Positions 8,999 through 16,850 of a stretch of 56,330 nucleotides of DNA are shown piece after piece. Source of the stretch: Falsiroseomonas oryzae (GTDB lineage: Bacteria > Pseudomonadota > Alphaproteobacteria > Acetobacterales > Acetobacteraceae); assembly GCF_027856955.1 (NCBI RefSeq), contig NZ_JAPSMD010000004.1, positions 1 to 56,330 on the forward strand. The letters are read 5' to 3'. The notes beneath the pieces were generated by a model. The model saw only the letters and a list, made by a program, of their open reading frames with translations, had not been told where the DNA came from and searched no databases. Position numbers and translations under genes: made by a program. Each line of letters begins with the position of its first letter. The stretch's first letter is position 1.

Positions 8999-9979
8999 AT
9001 GGGCGCGCTCGATCGGCTGACGGGACCGCTCGTCGCCGCCGGCATCGCGGCGGCGATCGCCCTGCCCTTCTGGGCGCCGAGTCCCTATGCCGTCTATGTC
9101 GCGATCAACGCCGCGCTGTTCACCGTGGCGGCGATGTCGCTGAACCTGGTGTACGGCTTCGCCGGGCTGCTCTCCTTCGCGCAACTGGGCTTCTGGGGCA
9201 TAGGCGCCTATGTCGCGGCGATCGGCGTCAAGGATCTGGGGCTGCCGATCATCCCCGCCTTTCTCCTGGCCGGCGCCGTCTGCGCGGTCGTGGCGGCCGG
9301 CGTGGGGCACGCGGCGCTGCGGCTGAACCGGCATTCCTTCGTCGTCGTCTCCATCGCCTTCACGCTGCTGGTACTGACGCTGGCGCGCGACTGGACCGAG
9401 GTGACGCGCGGCGCGCTGGGCATACCGGGGCTTGGCCTGCCTCGCCCCTTCGGCCTGACGCCGCCGGGTGACTCCTACTACGTCGCGCTGGCCTTTTCGC
9501 TGCCGGCGCTCGGCCTGCTGCTGGTCATCGCGCGGTCGCGGGTCGGTCGGACGCTGCTCGCGATCCGCCAGGACGAGTCGCTGGCGCGCTCGCACGGCAT
9601 CGCGCCGCGCGCCTACCGCCTGTTCGCCTTCGTCGTCGCCGCCGCATTGACCGGCATCGCGGGGGCGATCTTCGTGTTCCACCTGACCATCGTGGATCCG
9701 CTGATCCTCGACATCTACTACATGCAGACCTTCCTGATCATGGTCATCCTGGGCGGGATGGGCTCCTTCTGGGGCGTGGTCGTCGCCGGCATCCTCATGT
9801 CCATACTGCCGGAGGCGCTGCGCTTCTCGAATGACCTGCGCATGATCCTCTACGGGCTGCTGCTGATCCTGGCCGTCACCTTCATGCCCTACGGCTTCGC
9901 GGGCTGGCTGAAGGCACGCCGCGGCGAGGTCTGGCGACGCGCAACCCCGGCCACCCGACTGCCGGCCGGGGACGCATGA
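8999..9979 (+). CDS. livM: Branched-chain-type ABC transporter permease LivM
   Basis: A 326-residue multi-helix permease starting 4 bp after livH. Family motifs are AAMSLNLVYGFAGLLSFAQLGFWGIGAY near 43-70, the coupling segment SRVGRTLLAIRQDESLARSHGI near 180-200, and VILGGMGSFWGVVVAGIL near 250. It pairs with LivH in the inner membrane. Its TGA overlaps the livG start by 4 bp. Nothing is missing compared with usual family length. Confidence 0.93.
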   Translation: MGALDRLTGPLVAAGIAAAIALPFWAPSPYAVYVAINAALFTVAAMSLNLVYGFAGLLSFAQLGFWGIGAYVAAIGVKDLGLPIIPAFLLAGAVCAVVAAGVGHAALRLNRHSFVVVSIAFTLLVLTLARDWTEVTRGALGIPGLGLPRPFGLTPPGDSYYVALAFSLPALGLLLVIARSRVGRTLLAIRQDESLARSHGIAPRAYRLFAFVVAAALTGIAGAIFVFHLTIVDPLILDIYYMQTFLIMVILGGMGSFWGVVVAGILMSILPEALRFSNDLRMILYGLLLILAVTFMPYGFAGWLKARRGEVWRRATPATRLPAGDA

Positions 9980-10758
9980 GCGCGCCGCTGCTCAAGGCCG
10001 ACGGGCTCTGCAAGTCCTACGCCGGCGTGCATGCGGTGGCCGAGGTGTCGTTCAGCCTCGTCGAAGGCACGATCACCGCGATGATCGGCCCGAACGGGTC
10101 CGGCAAGAGCACGACGGTCGATCTCGTCACCGGCTTCCAGGCCGCCGATGCCGGGATGGTGAGCCTGGACGGCCGCGCGCTGACCGGCCTGGCGCCGGAG
10201 CAGATCGCGCGCAGCGGGCTGATGCGCACCTTCCAGCAGGTGCGAGTCTACGACACGCTGGCCATCGAGGAGAACCTGCTGACCGCGGCGCAGGAGACCG
10301 ACGGGACCGGCTGGCTGGACGCCCTGCTGCGCAGCCGGCGCTTCCGTGCCGCGGACTCGGCGGCGCGCGCGCGGGCGGCGGAGCTGCTCGACCTCGTCGG
10401 GCTGGCGCGCATGGCGCAGGCGCCGGCGGGCGTGCTCTCCTACGGGCAGAAGAAGCTTGTCGCGCTGGCCGGCGCGCTGATGCCGCGCCCCCGCCTCGTC
10501 ATTCTCGACGAGCCGGTGGCCGGCGTGAACCCGACCCGCGTCCTCGAAGTGGAAGCGATCATCCGGCGCCTGCACCAGGCCGGACAGTCCTTCCTGATCA
10601 TCGAGCACAACGTGGATTTCGTCATGCGCCTGTCCCAGCGCGTCATCGTGCTGGATCAGGGCCGCAAGATCGCCGACGGCACGCCGGAGGAGGTGCGCGC
10701 CAACGAGGCGGTGCTGGAAGCCTACCTCGGCACGGAGGCGGAGCCCGCCGATGCCTGA
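9976..10758 (+). CDS. livG: Branched-chain-type ABC transporter ATPase LivG
   Basis: A 260-residue ABC ATPase with Walker A GPNGSGKST at 38-46, the LivG-type insert FQQVRVYDTLAIEENLL, a signature region at LSYGQKKLVALAGALM, and Walker B LVILDEPVAGVNP. The signature helix reads GQKKL rather than the more common GQQRRLEIAR-type sequence, a mild variation. It is coupled to livM by ATGA, and its end overlaps livF by 8 bp. It powers import through LivHM together with LivF. Confidence 0.92.
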   Translation: MSAPLLKADGLCKSYAGVHAVAEVSFSLVEGTITAMIGPNGSGKSTTVDLVTGFQAADAGMVSLDGRALTGLAPEQIARSGLMRTFQQVRVYDTLAIEENLLTAAQETDGTGWLDALLRSRRFRAADSAARARAAELLDLVGLARMAQAPAGVLSYGQKKLVALAGALMPRPRLVILDEPVAGVNPTRVLEVEAIIRRLHQAGQSFLIIEHNVDFVMRLSQRVIVLDQGRKIADGTPEEVRANEAVLEAYLGTEAEPADA

Positions 10759-11494
10759 GACAGCGCTGCTGGAACTGCGCGACCTGCGCGCGGGCTACAC
10801 GCCGGACACCGCCATCGTGGATGGTGTTTCCCTCACGCTCTCGCCCGGCACCGTCACCACAGTCGTCGGCGGCAATGGCGCGGGCAAGTCCACGCTGATG
10901 AAGGCGATCTACGGCACGGTCCGCCACCTCGGCGGCGAGGTGCGCCTGCGCGGCGAGCCCATCCAGCACCTGCCGCCCTGGGAGAGGCTGTCGCGCGGCA
11001 TCGGCCTGGTGCCGCAGGGCCGCTGCAACTTCCCGGAGATGTCAGTGGAAGAGAACCTTCGCCTCGGCGCCTATCGCCTGACGCGCAGCGAGGCGGTGCG
11101 CGCGATCGAGCGGGTGGCCGCCATGTTCCCCGTGCTGCGCGCCCGCTGGAAGACGCAGGCCGCGAACCTCTCGGGCGGCGAGCAGCAGCTGCTCGAGACC
11201 GCGATGGTGCTGGAGACGGCCCCGTCCCTGCTGCTGCTGGACGAACCCTCGCTCGGCTTGTCGCCGAAGATGCAGGCGGAGATCTTCGCCACCGCGGCGT
11301 CCATCGCGCGCGACACCGGGCTCACCGTGCTGATGGTGGAGCAGAACGTGCGGGGCGCGCTGCGCGTCTCCGACACCGCGATCGTGCTGGAGCAGGGGCG
11401 CAAGCTGATGGAAGGGCCGGCCGCCGAGGTCGCGCGCGACCCGCGCATCCGGCAGGCCTATCTGGGTGGCGGCGCGACGGCCATGGGGACGTGA
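10751..11494 (+). CDS. livF: Branched-chain-type ABC transporter ATPase LivF
   Basis: A 247-residue ABC ATPase with Walker A GGNGAGKST at 40-48, the LivF-typical RGIGLVPQGRCNFPEMSVEENL stretch split over about 82-101, signature LSGGEQQLLETAMVL, and Walker B LLLLDEPSLGLSP. Its start lies 8 bp inside livG. It completes the KHMGF set. The next gene, an LLM oxidoreductase, begins 16 bp downstream, so importer and enzymes are likely expressed together. Confidence 0.92.
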   Translation: MPETALLELRDLRAGYTPDTAIVDGVSLTLSPGTVTTVVGGNGAGKSTLMKAIYGTVRHLGGEVRLRGEPIQHLPPWERLSRGIGLVPQGRCNFPEMSVEENLRLGAYRLTRSEAVRAIERVAAMFPVLRARWKTQAANLSGGEQQLLETAMVLETAPSLLLLDEPSLGLSPKMQAEIFATAASIARDTGLTVLMVEQNVRGALRVSDTAIVLEQGRKLMEGPAAEVARDPRIRQAYLGGGATAMGT

Positions 11495-11509
11495 GGGGAA
11501 GGTGACGCG

Positions 11510-12529
11510 ATGCGCAAGACGCTGACGGTGAGCGCCGGCCTGCCGACGGGGATGGAGGGCCTGACCTACCCCATCCCCTTCTCCGATCCGGAGACGGTCC
11601 TGGCCATCGCGCTGCACGCCGAGAAGCTGGGCTACCACTCGGTCTGGGGCAACGACCACATGACCACCCAGCACTATGTGCGGGAGGAGTTCCCGGTGCC
11701 GCCGCGCTTCTGGGAACCGCTGGTCACCTACGCCTTCCTGGCTGCCCGCACCACGAAGCTGCGCTTCGGCACCGGCGTGCTGGTCACGCCGATGCGGCGC
11801 GACATCGTGCCCATGGCCAAGCAGATCTGCACGCTGGACCATTTCTCCGGCGGCCGGGTGGAGATCGGCGTCGGCGTCGGCGCCTATCGGGAGGAGTTCC
11901 TGGCACTGCGGCCGGAGGGCGATGCGCATCGCGGCGACATGGTCGCGGAGAGCGTCGCCGCCATGCGGGCGCTGTTCGACAACCGCGTGGCCAGCTTCGA
12001 GGGGAAGTACTATCGCTTCCGCGACGTGGAGTTCACGCCGAAGCCGCTGCAGCGGCGCATGATGATCTACTACGGCGGCAACAGCCGCGCCCACCTGCCG
12101 CGCGTGGCGAAGGATGGCGACGGCTGGCTGCCGGCCGGCATCCATGTGGACCGGCTGCGCGCCGACGTGGCGGAGCTGCACCGCCTGGTGGAGGCGGCGG
12201 GCCGCGACCCCGCGTCCATCGAGGTCGCGCCGCAGTTCATCGTGCATGTCGCGCGCACGCGCGAGCAGGCGATCGAGCGGTTCCGCCGCAGCCAGATGGC
12301 GAAGCATTTGGAGTCGCTGCGCAAGTCAACGCTGAAGGAACAGGGCGCGCACACCAACGAGGAGATCAACCTGATCGGTACGCCGTCCGAGGTCATCGCC
12401 AAGGCTCACGCGCTGCGGGAAGCCGGCGTGACGCACCTGCTCGGCCTGTATTTCGCGGTGAACGAGCCGGCGGAACTGCTGGACCAGATGGAGCTCTTTG
12501 CCACCGAGGTCATGCCGCACATAACCTGA
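11510..12529 (+). CDS. LLM-class (luciferase-like) oxidoreductase, subtype B, copy 2
   Basis: A 339-residue luciferase-like TIM barrel preceded by GGGGAAGG. It parallels the 4050-5063 product throughout: LPTGMEGLTYPIPF, VWGNDHMTTQHYV, FGTGVLVTPMRRD, and SGGRVEIGVGVGAYREEF near 112-130. The C-terminal LIGTPSEVIAKAHALREAG resembles F420-type LLM proteins. Compared with copy 1 the active-site-facing loop after HMTTQ differs (REEFPVPPRFWEPL), so the substrate may differ. It lies between the Liv importer and the PLP enzyme. F420 use is suggested by family and by the cof operon downstream, not proven. Confidence 0.85.
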   Translation: MRKTLTVSAGLPTGMEGLTYPIPFSDPETVLAIALHAEKLGYHSVWGNDHMTTQHYVREEFPVPPRFWEPLVTYAFLAARTTKLRFGTGVLVTPMRRDIVPMAKQICTLDHFSGGRVEIGVGVGAYREEFLALRPEGDAHRGDMVAESVAAMRALFDNRVASFEGKYYRFRDVEFTPKPLQRRMMIYYGGNSRAHLPRVAKDGDGWLPAGIHVDRLRADVAELHRLVEAAGRDPASIEVAPQFIVHVARTREQAIERFRRSQMAKHLESLRKSTLKEQGAHTNEEINLIGTPSEVIAKAHALREAGVTHLLGLYFAVNEPAELLDQMELFATEVMPHIT

Positions 12530-12538
12530 GGCCGCGCG

Positions 12539-13819
12539 ATGATCGCCAGCTGGGCGCAGGCCACGGCCTCCGCCGCGACGTCGCAGGTCTCGATGGGACC
12601 GGGCGCCCCCACATTTCCGCTCTGGCCGCCGCAGCACCGCGGCTGCCCGGCTACGTCGGACGATGCGATGCAGTGGCCGCTCGGCATCGGCTACGACCTG
12701 GCGCGAGTGGATCCAGCCCTGTTCGACCAGGCGCCAGGACCCGGGCTCGACCGCTGGCAGCCGCTGCTGCCGCCGCTCGCGCCCGGGCTCTCGATGGGCG
12801 AAGGCGGCACGCCACTGATCGACGCGCCGGCGATGGCGGAGTGGCTCGGGCTGCCGCGCGATGCGCTGCTGCTCAAGGATGAATCCCGCAACCCGACGCA
12901 CAGCCACAAGGACCGGCTGAACCTCTGCACGGTCAGCGCTGCGCTCGCCGTCGGGGCACCGGGCATCTGCGTCGCTTCCTCCGGCAATCACGGCCTTGCC
13001 GCCGCGGCCTATGCCGCGCGTGCCGGCCTACCGGCCGTCGTCGTCACCGGCGCCGGCGGCCAGCCCGCCTTCCGCGCCTGGTGGCGCGCACTCGGCGCGG
13101 AGGTGCTGACCGTCGCGCCGGAGCAACGCTGGCCGCTGCTGAACCGCATCGTCGCCGAGACGGGCTTCCATCCCGTCAGCAACCTGACGCGCTTCCACAC
13201 CGGCCATCCCTTCGGGCCCGAAGGCTACAAGACCATCGCCTACGAGTTGTTCCTGCAGCTTGGCCGCGCCGCGCCGGCCATGGTCGTCGTGCCGACCGGG
13301 TATGGCGAGATGCTCTACGGCATCCACAAGGGCTTCCAGGAGCTGCGCGCCCTCGGCCTGCTGGACCGCACGCCGCGCATCGTCTCGGCCGAGCCGGCCG
13401 TGCGCGGGCCGCTCGCTCGCGCGCTGGCCGGCAACCTCCCCGCGGTCGAAGTCGCACCGGCGCCGGGACGCGCCGCCGGCATCATGTGCACGGTGAACTC
13501 CTGGCGCGGCGTGGTTGCGGTGCGCGACAGCGGCGGCCTCGGCCTGACGGCGCGGGAGGAGAGCATCGCGGAAGCGCGGACGCGGCTCGCCACCTCCGGG
13601 TCATGGCAGGAGTATTCCGGCGTGGCGGGCCTCGCCGCGCTGCGCGAGGCCCTCGCGGACGGCCGGCTTGCCGCGCCCGCCGACGGACCGGTCGTCGTGC
13701 TGCTTACCTCCGCCGGCATCAAGGACATCCAGGCCGAGGACCTGGCGCCGCTCGCACCGGACACGCCGGCGGCGATCGAGGCCACCCTGGCGCGGCTGAG
13801 GGAAGGACGCGCGGCATGA
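12539..13819 (+). CDS. Threonine-synthase-like PLP-dependent lyase/synthase (fold type II)
   Basis: A 426-residue fold-type II PLP enzyme. Motifs are MGEGGTPL near 86-93, KDESRNPTHSHKDRLN with Lys124 as the expected PLP lysine, the phosphate/carboxylate loop SSGNHG at 147-152, and a C-terminal VVVLLTSAGIKD. This resembles threonine synthase and diaminopropionate ammonia-lyase-like enzymes, which do beta- or gamma-elimination and replacement. The start is uncertain: ATG 12539 follows the previous gene by 9 bp, while in-frame ATGs at 12593 and 12668 would remove a low-complexity N-terminus. Its stop overlaps the next LLM ATG. A role in catabolism rather than threonine synthesis is inferred from the neighbours. 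Confidence 0.82.
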   Translation: MIASWAQATASAATSQVSMGPGAPTFPLWPPQHRGCPATSDDAMQWPLGIGYDLARVDPALFDQAPGPGLDRWQPLLPPLAPGLSMGEGGTPLIDAPAMAEWLGLPRDALLLKDESRNPTHSHKDRLNLCTVSAALAVGAPGICVASSGNHGLAAAAYAARAGLPAVVVTGAGGQPAFRAWWRALGAEVLTVAPEQRWPLLNRIVAETGFHPVSNLTRFHTGHPFGPEGYKTIAYELFLQLGRAAPAMVVVPTGYGEMLYGIHKGFQELRALGLLDRTPRIVSAEPAVRGPLARALAGNLPAVEVAPAPGRAAGIMCTVNSWRGVVAVRDSGGLGLTAREESIAEARTRLATSGSWQEYSGVAGLAALREALADGRLAAPADGPVVVLLTSAGIKDIQAEDLAPLAPDTPAAIEATLARLREGRAA

Positions 13820-14784
13820 CCAGCGGCATCGGCCTGTCGACCGAGGGGCGCGAGGGGCCGGCCCAGCTCTTCGCCCTGGCCGAGGCGGCGGACGAGCTCG
13901 GCGTCGATACGCTCTGGCTCGCCTGCCACCTGTTCCAGCGCGACCCCGTCGCGCAGGCCGCGGCGGTCCTGGCGCGCACGCGGCGTCTCAAGGTCGCGCT
14001 GATGGCGATGAGCCCCTATGCGCTGCATCCCGTCTATCCCGTGATGTCCGCGGCGACGCTCGCGGAGATGCATCCCGGCCGCGTGGTGCTGAGCTTCGGC
14101 GTCGGTGCGCCGGGCGACCTCGCCTCCGCCGGGATCGAGGCGCCGCATCCGCTGCAGACCATGCGCGAGACCTTTGTCATCGCGCGCCAGCTGCTGGCCG
14201 GCGAAAGCGCCGCGCATGAAGGCGCGCGCTTCCGCGTGACGGGCCGGAAGCTGCTGCCGGGACCGCGCCCGGACGTGCCGGTCGCGCTCACTGCCTCGGG
14301 TCCGAAGATGCTGCTGCTGGCGGCCGACATCGCCGACGGCGTGGTGCTCTCCTCCGCCACCTCGGTGGAGTTCGTGCGGGCCTGCGTGGCGGAGCTGCGC
14401 GGGCGCCGGGCGGGCGGCGCGCCCCTCACCATCTACGGCCTGGTGCACTGCGCTCCGCTGGCCGAGGAGCGTGCGGCGCTCGACCGGCTGAAGCCCATCC
14501 TGGCCTTCATCCTGCGCGGTGCGCACCATGCGCGGAACCTCGCCCTGGCCGGATCGCAGCTCGACCAGGCGGCGGTGATGGCGGCGATCGGTCGGGAGGA
14601 CTGGGCCGGCGCCGCGGCGCTGGTCGGCGACGAGGTCGTGCGCCGCCACGCCGCGCTCGGCCCGCCGGACGCCATCGCGCGCCGCCTGGCGGAGTACCGT
14701 GCCGCCGGCCTGGACGAGATCGTGCTGTCCGGGCTGCACGGGCCCGAGGAGCTGCGCGCGGTCATGGCGGGGCTCGGCGGATGA
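13816..14784 (+). CDS. LLM-class (luciferase-like) oxidoreductase, subtype A, copy 2
   Basis: A 322-residue luciferase-like protein paralogous to 3061-4053 over its whole length: LWLACHLFQRDP, KVALMAMSPYALHPVYPVM, MHPGRVVLSFGVGAPGDLA, LRGAHHARNLALAG, and the C-terminal EYRAAGLDEIVL. Subtype A proteins here are shorter than subtype B and lack the WGNDH segment. ATG 13816 overlaps the PLP enzyme stop by 4 bp, and its own stop overlaps the hyuA start. It is one of four LLM genes in the island. Cofactor (F420 or FMN) and substrate are unproven. Confidence 0.85.
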   Translation: MTSGIGLSTEGREGPAQLFALAEAADELGVDTLWLACHLFQRDPVAQAAAVLARTRRLKVALMAMSPYALHPVYPVMSAATLAEMHPGRVVLSFGVGAPGDLASAGIEAPHPLQTMRETFVIARQLLAGESAAHEGARFRVTGRKLLPGPRPDVPVALTASGPKMLLLAADIADGVVLSSATSVEFVRACVAELRGRRAGGAPLTIYGLVHCAPLAEERAALDRLKPILAFILRGAHHARNLALAGSQLDQAAVMAAIGREDWAGAAALVGDEVVRRHAALGPPDAIARRLAEYRAAGLDEIVLSGLHGPEELRAVMAGLGG

Positions 14785-16850
14785 GCGGCGTGCGCCTGGC
14801 CGTCGATATCGGCGGCACCTTCACGGATTTCGTGCTGGACCTGCGGGGCCGTCGCCTCAGCCGCAAGGTTCTCACCACGCCGCGCGCACCCGAACAGGCC
14901 GTACTGGAGGGCACGCGGCTGATCCTGGCCGAGGCCGGGCTGCGACACGGCGACCTGACGCTCGTGGTGCACGGCACCACGCTGGCCACCAACGCCATCA
15001 TCGAGCGCAAGGGCGCGAGGACGGCCCTGCTGGTGACCGAAGGCTTCCGCGATTCCGTGGAAATGGCCTACGAGAACCGCTTCGAGCAGTACGACATCCT
15101 GATGGAGCGCCCGGCGCCGCTGGTACCGCGCGACCTGCGGCTGCCTGTGCCCGAACGGCTCGACGCGCGCGGGCGCACGGTGACGCCGCTGGACGAGGCC
15201 GCCCTCGCCGCCCTCGTGCCGAAGCTCCGCGATGCGGGCGTGCGCAGCGTCGCCATCGGCTTCATGCACGCCTACGTCAATCCCGCGCATGAGCGGCGCG
15301 CCGGAGAGCTGCTGCGGGCCTTGGCGCCCGATCTCGCGATCAGCCTCTCCGCCGAGGTCTCGCCCGAGATCCGCGAATACGAACGCTGGTCCACCGCCAT
15401 TGCGAACGCCTATGTCCAGCCCGTCATGGATCGCTATCTCGGCCGGCTGGAACACGCCTTCCGCGCGGAGGGCGTGGTTGCGCCGATCTTCCTGATGACC
15501 TCCGCCGGCAGCCTGACGACGCTGGACCTCGCGCGACGCTTCCCGGTGCGCCTGGTGGAATCCGGGCCGGCCGGCGGCGCGATCCTCGCCGCCCGGCTGG
15601 CCGCTCAGGGCGGGCTGGACCGTCTGGTCTCCTTCGACATGGGCGGCACGACCGCGAAGATCTGCCTGATCGACGACGGCCAGCCGCGGCACGCCCGCAG
15701 CTTCGAGGTCGCGCGGCACTACCGCTTCCTGAAGGGAAGCGGCATCCCGCTGCGCATCCCGGTGATCGAGATGGTGGAGATCGGCGCGGGCGGCGGCTCC
15801 ATCGCTTCGGTCGACGCCCTGGCCCGCATCCAGGTCGGGCCGGAGAGCGCGGGCTCCGAGCCCGGGCCGGCTTGCTACGGCCGAGGCGGAACGCGCCCCG
15901 CCGTCACCGATGCGGACCTGCACATCGGCCGCCTGCGCCCGGACCGCTTCGCGGCCGGGCGGATCCGGCTGGACGTGGACGCGGCGGCAGCGGCCATCGC
16001 GGCGCAGGTCGCGGTACCGCTCGGCCTGCCGGTCGGCACCGCCGCGCTCGGGGTGGTGGAGGTGGTGGAGGAGAACATGGCGAACGCGGCCCGGCAGCAC
16101 GCCGTGGAATGCGGGAAGGAACTGCGCGGCCGCGCCATGGTCGCCTTTGGCGGCGCCGCGCCCCTGCACGCCGCGCGGCTGGCCGAGAAGCTCGACATCG
16201 CGACCGTGCTGGTGCCGGCCGGGGCGGGGGTCGGTTCCGCAGTCGGCTTCCTGCTCGCCCCCATCGCCTACGACCTGGCCCGCACGCGCCACGCCCTCCT
16301 GGATGCCAGCTTCGACGCGGCGGCGATCGAAGCGCTGCGGGCGGAGATGCGGGCGGAAGCGACCGCCATCGTCCGTGCCGGCGAGCCGGACGCGCCGCTG
16401 GAAGAGCGCTGGACGGTGGACCTGCGCTATGTCGGCCAGGGGCACGAGCTGACCGTCGTGATCCCCGCCGCGCCGGTCACGGCCGACACCCTGCGCCGCC
16501 TGTTCGTGACGCAGTACGCTGCGCAGTTCGGCCGCGCGATTCCGGGGCTGGACGTGGAGGCGATGGGCTGGGCTTTGCGCCTCGCCGCACCGGAGCCGCC
16601 CCTGCCCGCCATGCCGGCGCCGCCGCCGGATCGTGCGGTGGCGCCCGACCGTTTCGTGGACGTCGCCGATCCGCGCGACGGCGCGCCCCGCCCCGTGGCG
16701 CTGCACGACCGGACGTGGCTCGTGCCCGGCGACCTGGTGCAGGGTCCGGCGCTGATCGTCGAGGACGAGACGACCACCTACGTGACCGACAGCTTCGTCG
16801 CGCGGATCGACGCCCTTGGCCACATCCTGCTGACGCGGAGCCCGGCATGA
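14781..16850 (+). CDS. hyuA: Hydantoinase/5-oxoprolinase family subunit A
   Basis: A 689-residue protein of the HyuA/OplA family, which couples ATP hydrolysis to opening of cyclic amides (hydantoins, 5-oxoproline, related lactams) or to carboxylation of acetone-like substrates. The actin-like ATPase signature DIGGTFTDF is at 9-17 and HGTTLATNAI at 64-73. The central domain has VSFDMGGTTAKICLIDDG near 284-300 and EIGAGGGSIASVD near 330. The length matches the usual A subunit. It is coupled to hyuB by a 4-bp overlap. The specific substrate cannot be read from the sequence. Confidence 0.92.
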   Translation: MSGVRLAVDIGGTFTDFVLDLRGRRLSRKVLTTPRAPEQAVLEGTRLILAEAGLRHGDLTLVVHGTTLATNAIIERKGARTALLVTEGFRDSVEMAYENRFEQYDILMERPAPLVPRDLRLPVPERLDARGRTVTPLDEAALAALVPKLRDAGVRSVAIGFMHAYVNPAHERRAGELLRALAPDLAISLSAEVSPEIREYERWSTAIANAYVQPVMDRYLGRLEHAFRAEGVVAPIFLMTSAGSLTTLDLARRFPVRLVESGPAGGAILAARLAAQGGLDRLVSFDMGGTTAKICLIDDGQPRHARSFEVARHYRFLKGSGIPLRIPVIEMVEIGAGGGSIASVDALARIQVGPESAGSEPGPACYGRGGTRPAVTDADLHIGRLRPDRFAAGRIRLDVDAAAAAIAAQVAVPLGLPVGTAALGVVEVVEENMANAARQHAVECGKELRGRAMVAFGGAAPLHAARLAEKLDIATVLVPAGAGVGSAVGFLLAPIAYDLARTRHALLDASFDAAAIEALRAEMRAEATAIVRAGEPDAPLEERWTVDLRYVGQGHELTVVIPAAPVTADTLRRLFVTQYAAQFGRAIPGLDVEAMGWALRLAAPEPPLPAMPAPPPDRAVAPDRFVDVADPRDGAPRPVALHDRTWLVPGDLVQGPALIVEDETTTYVTDSFVARIDALGHILLTRSPA

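Noticed and set aside
14433-16823. A 796-codon minus-strand frame opposite hyuA and an LLM gene
   Set aside because: The plus strand has full-length recognisable proteins; the opposite frame shows repetitive Arg/Gly/His-rich sequence without domains.
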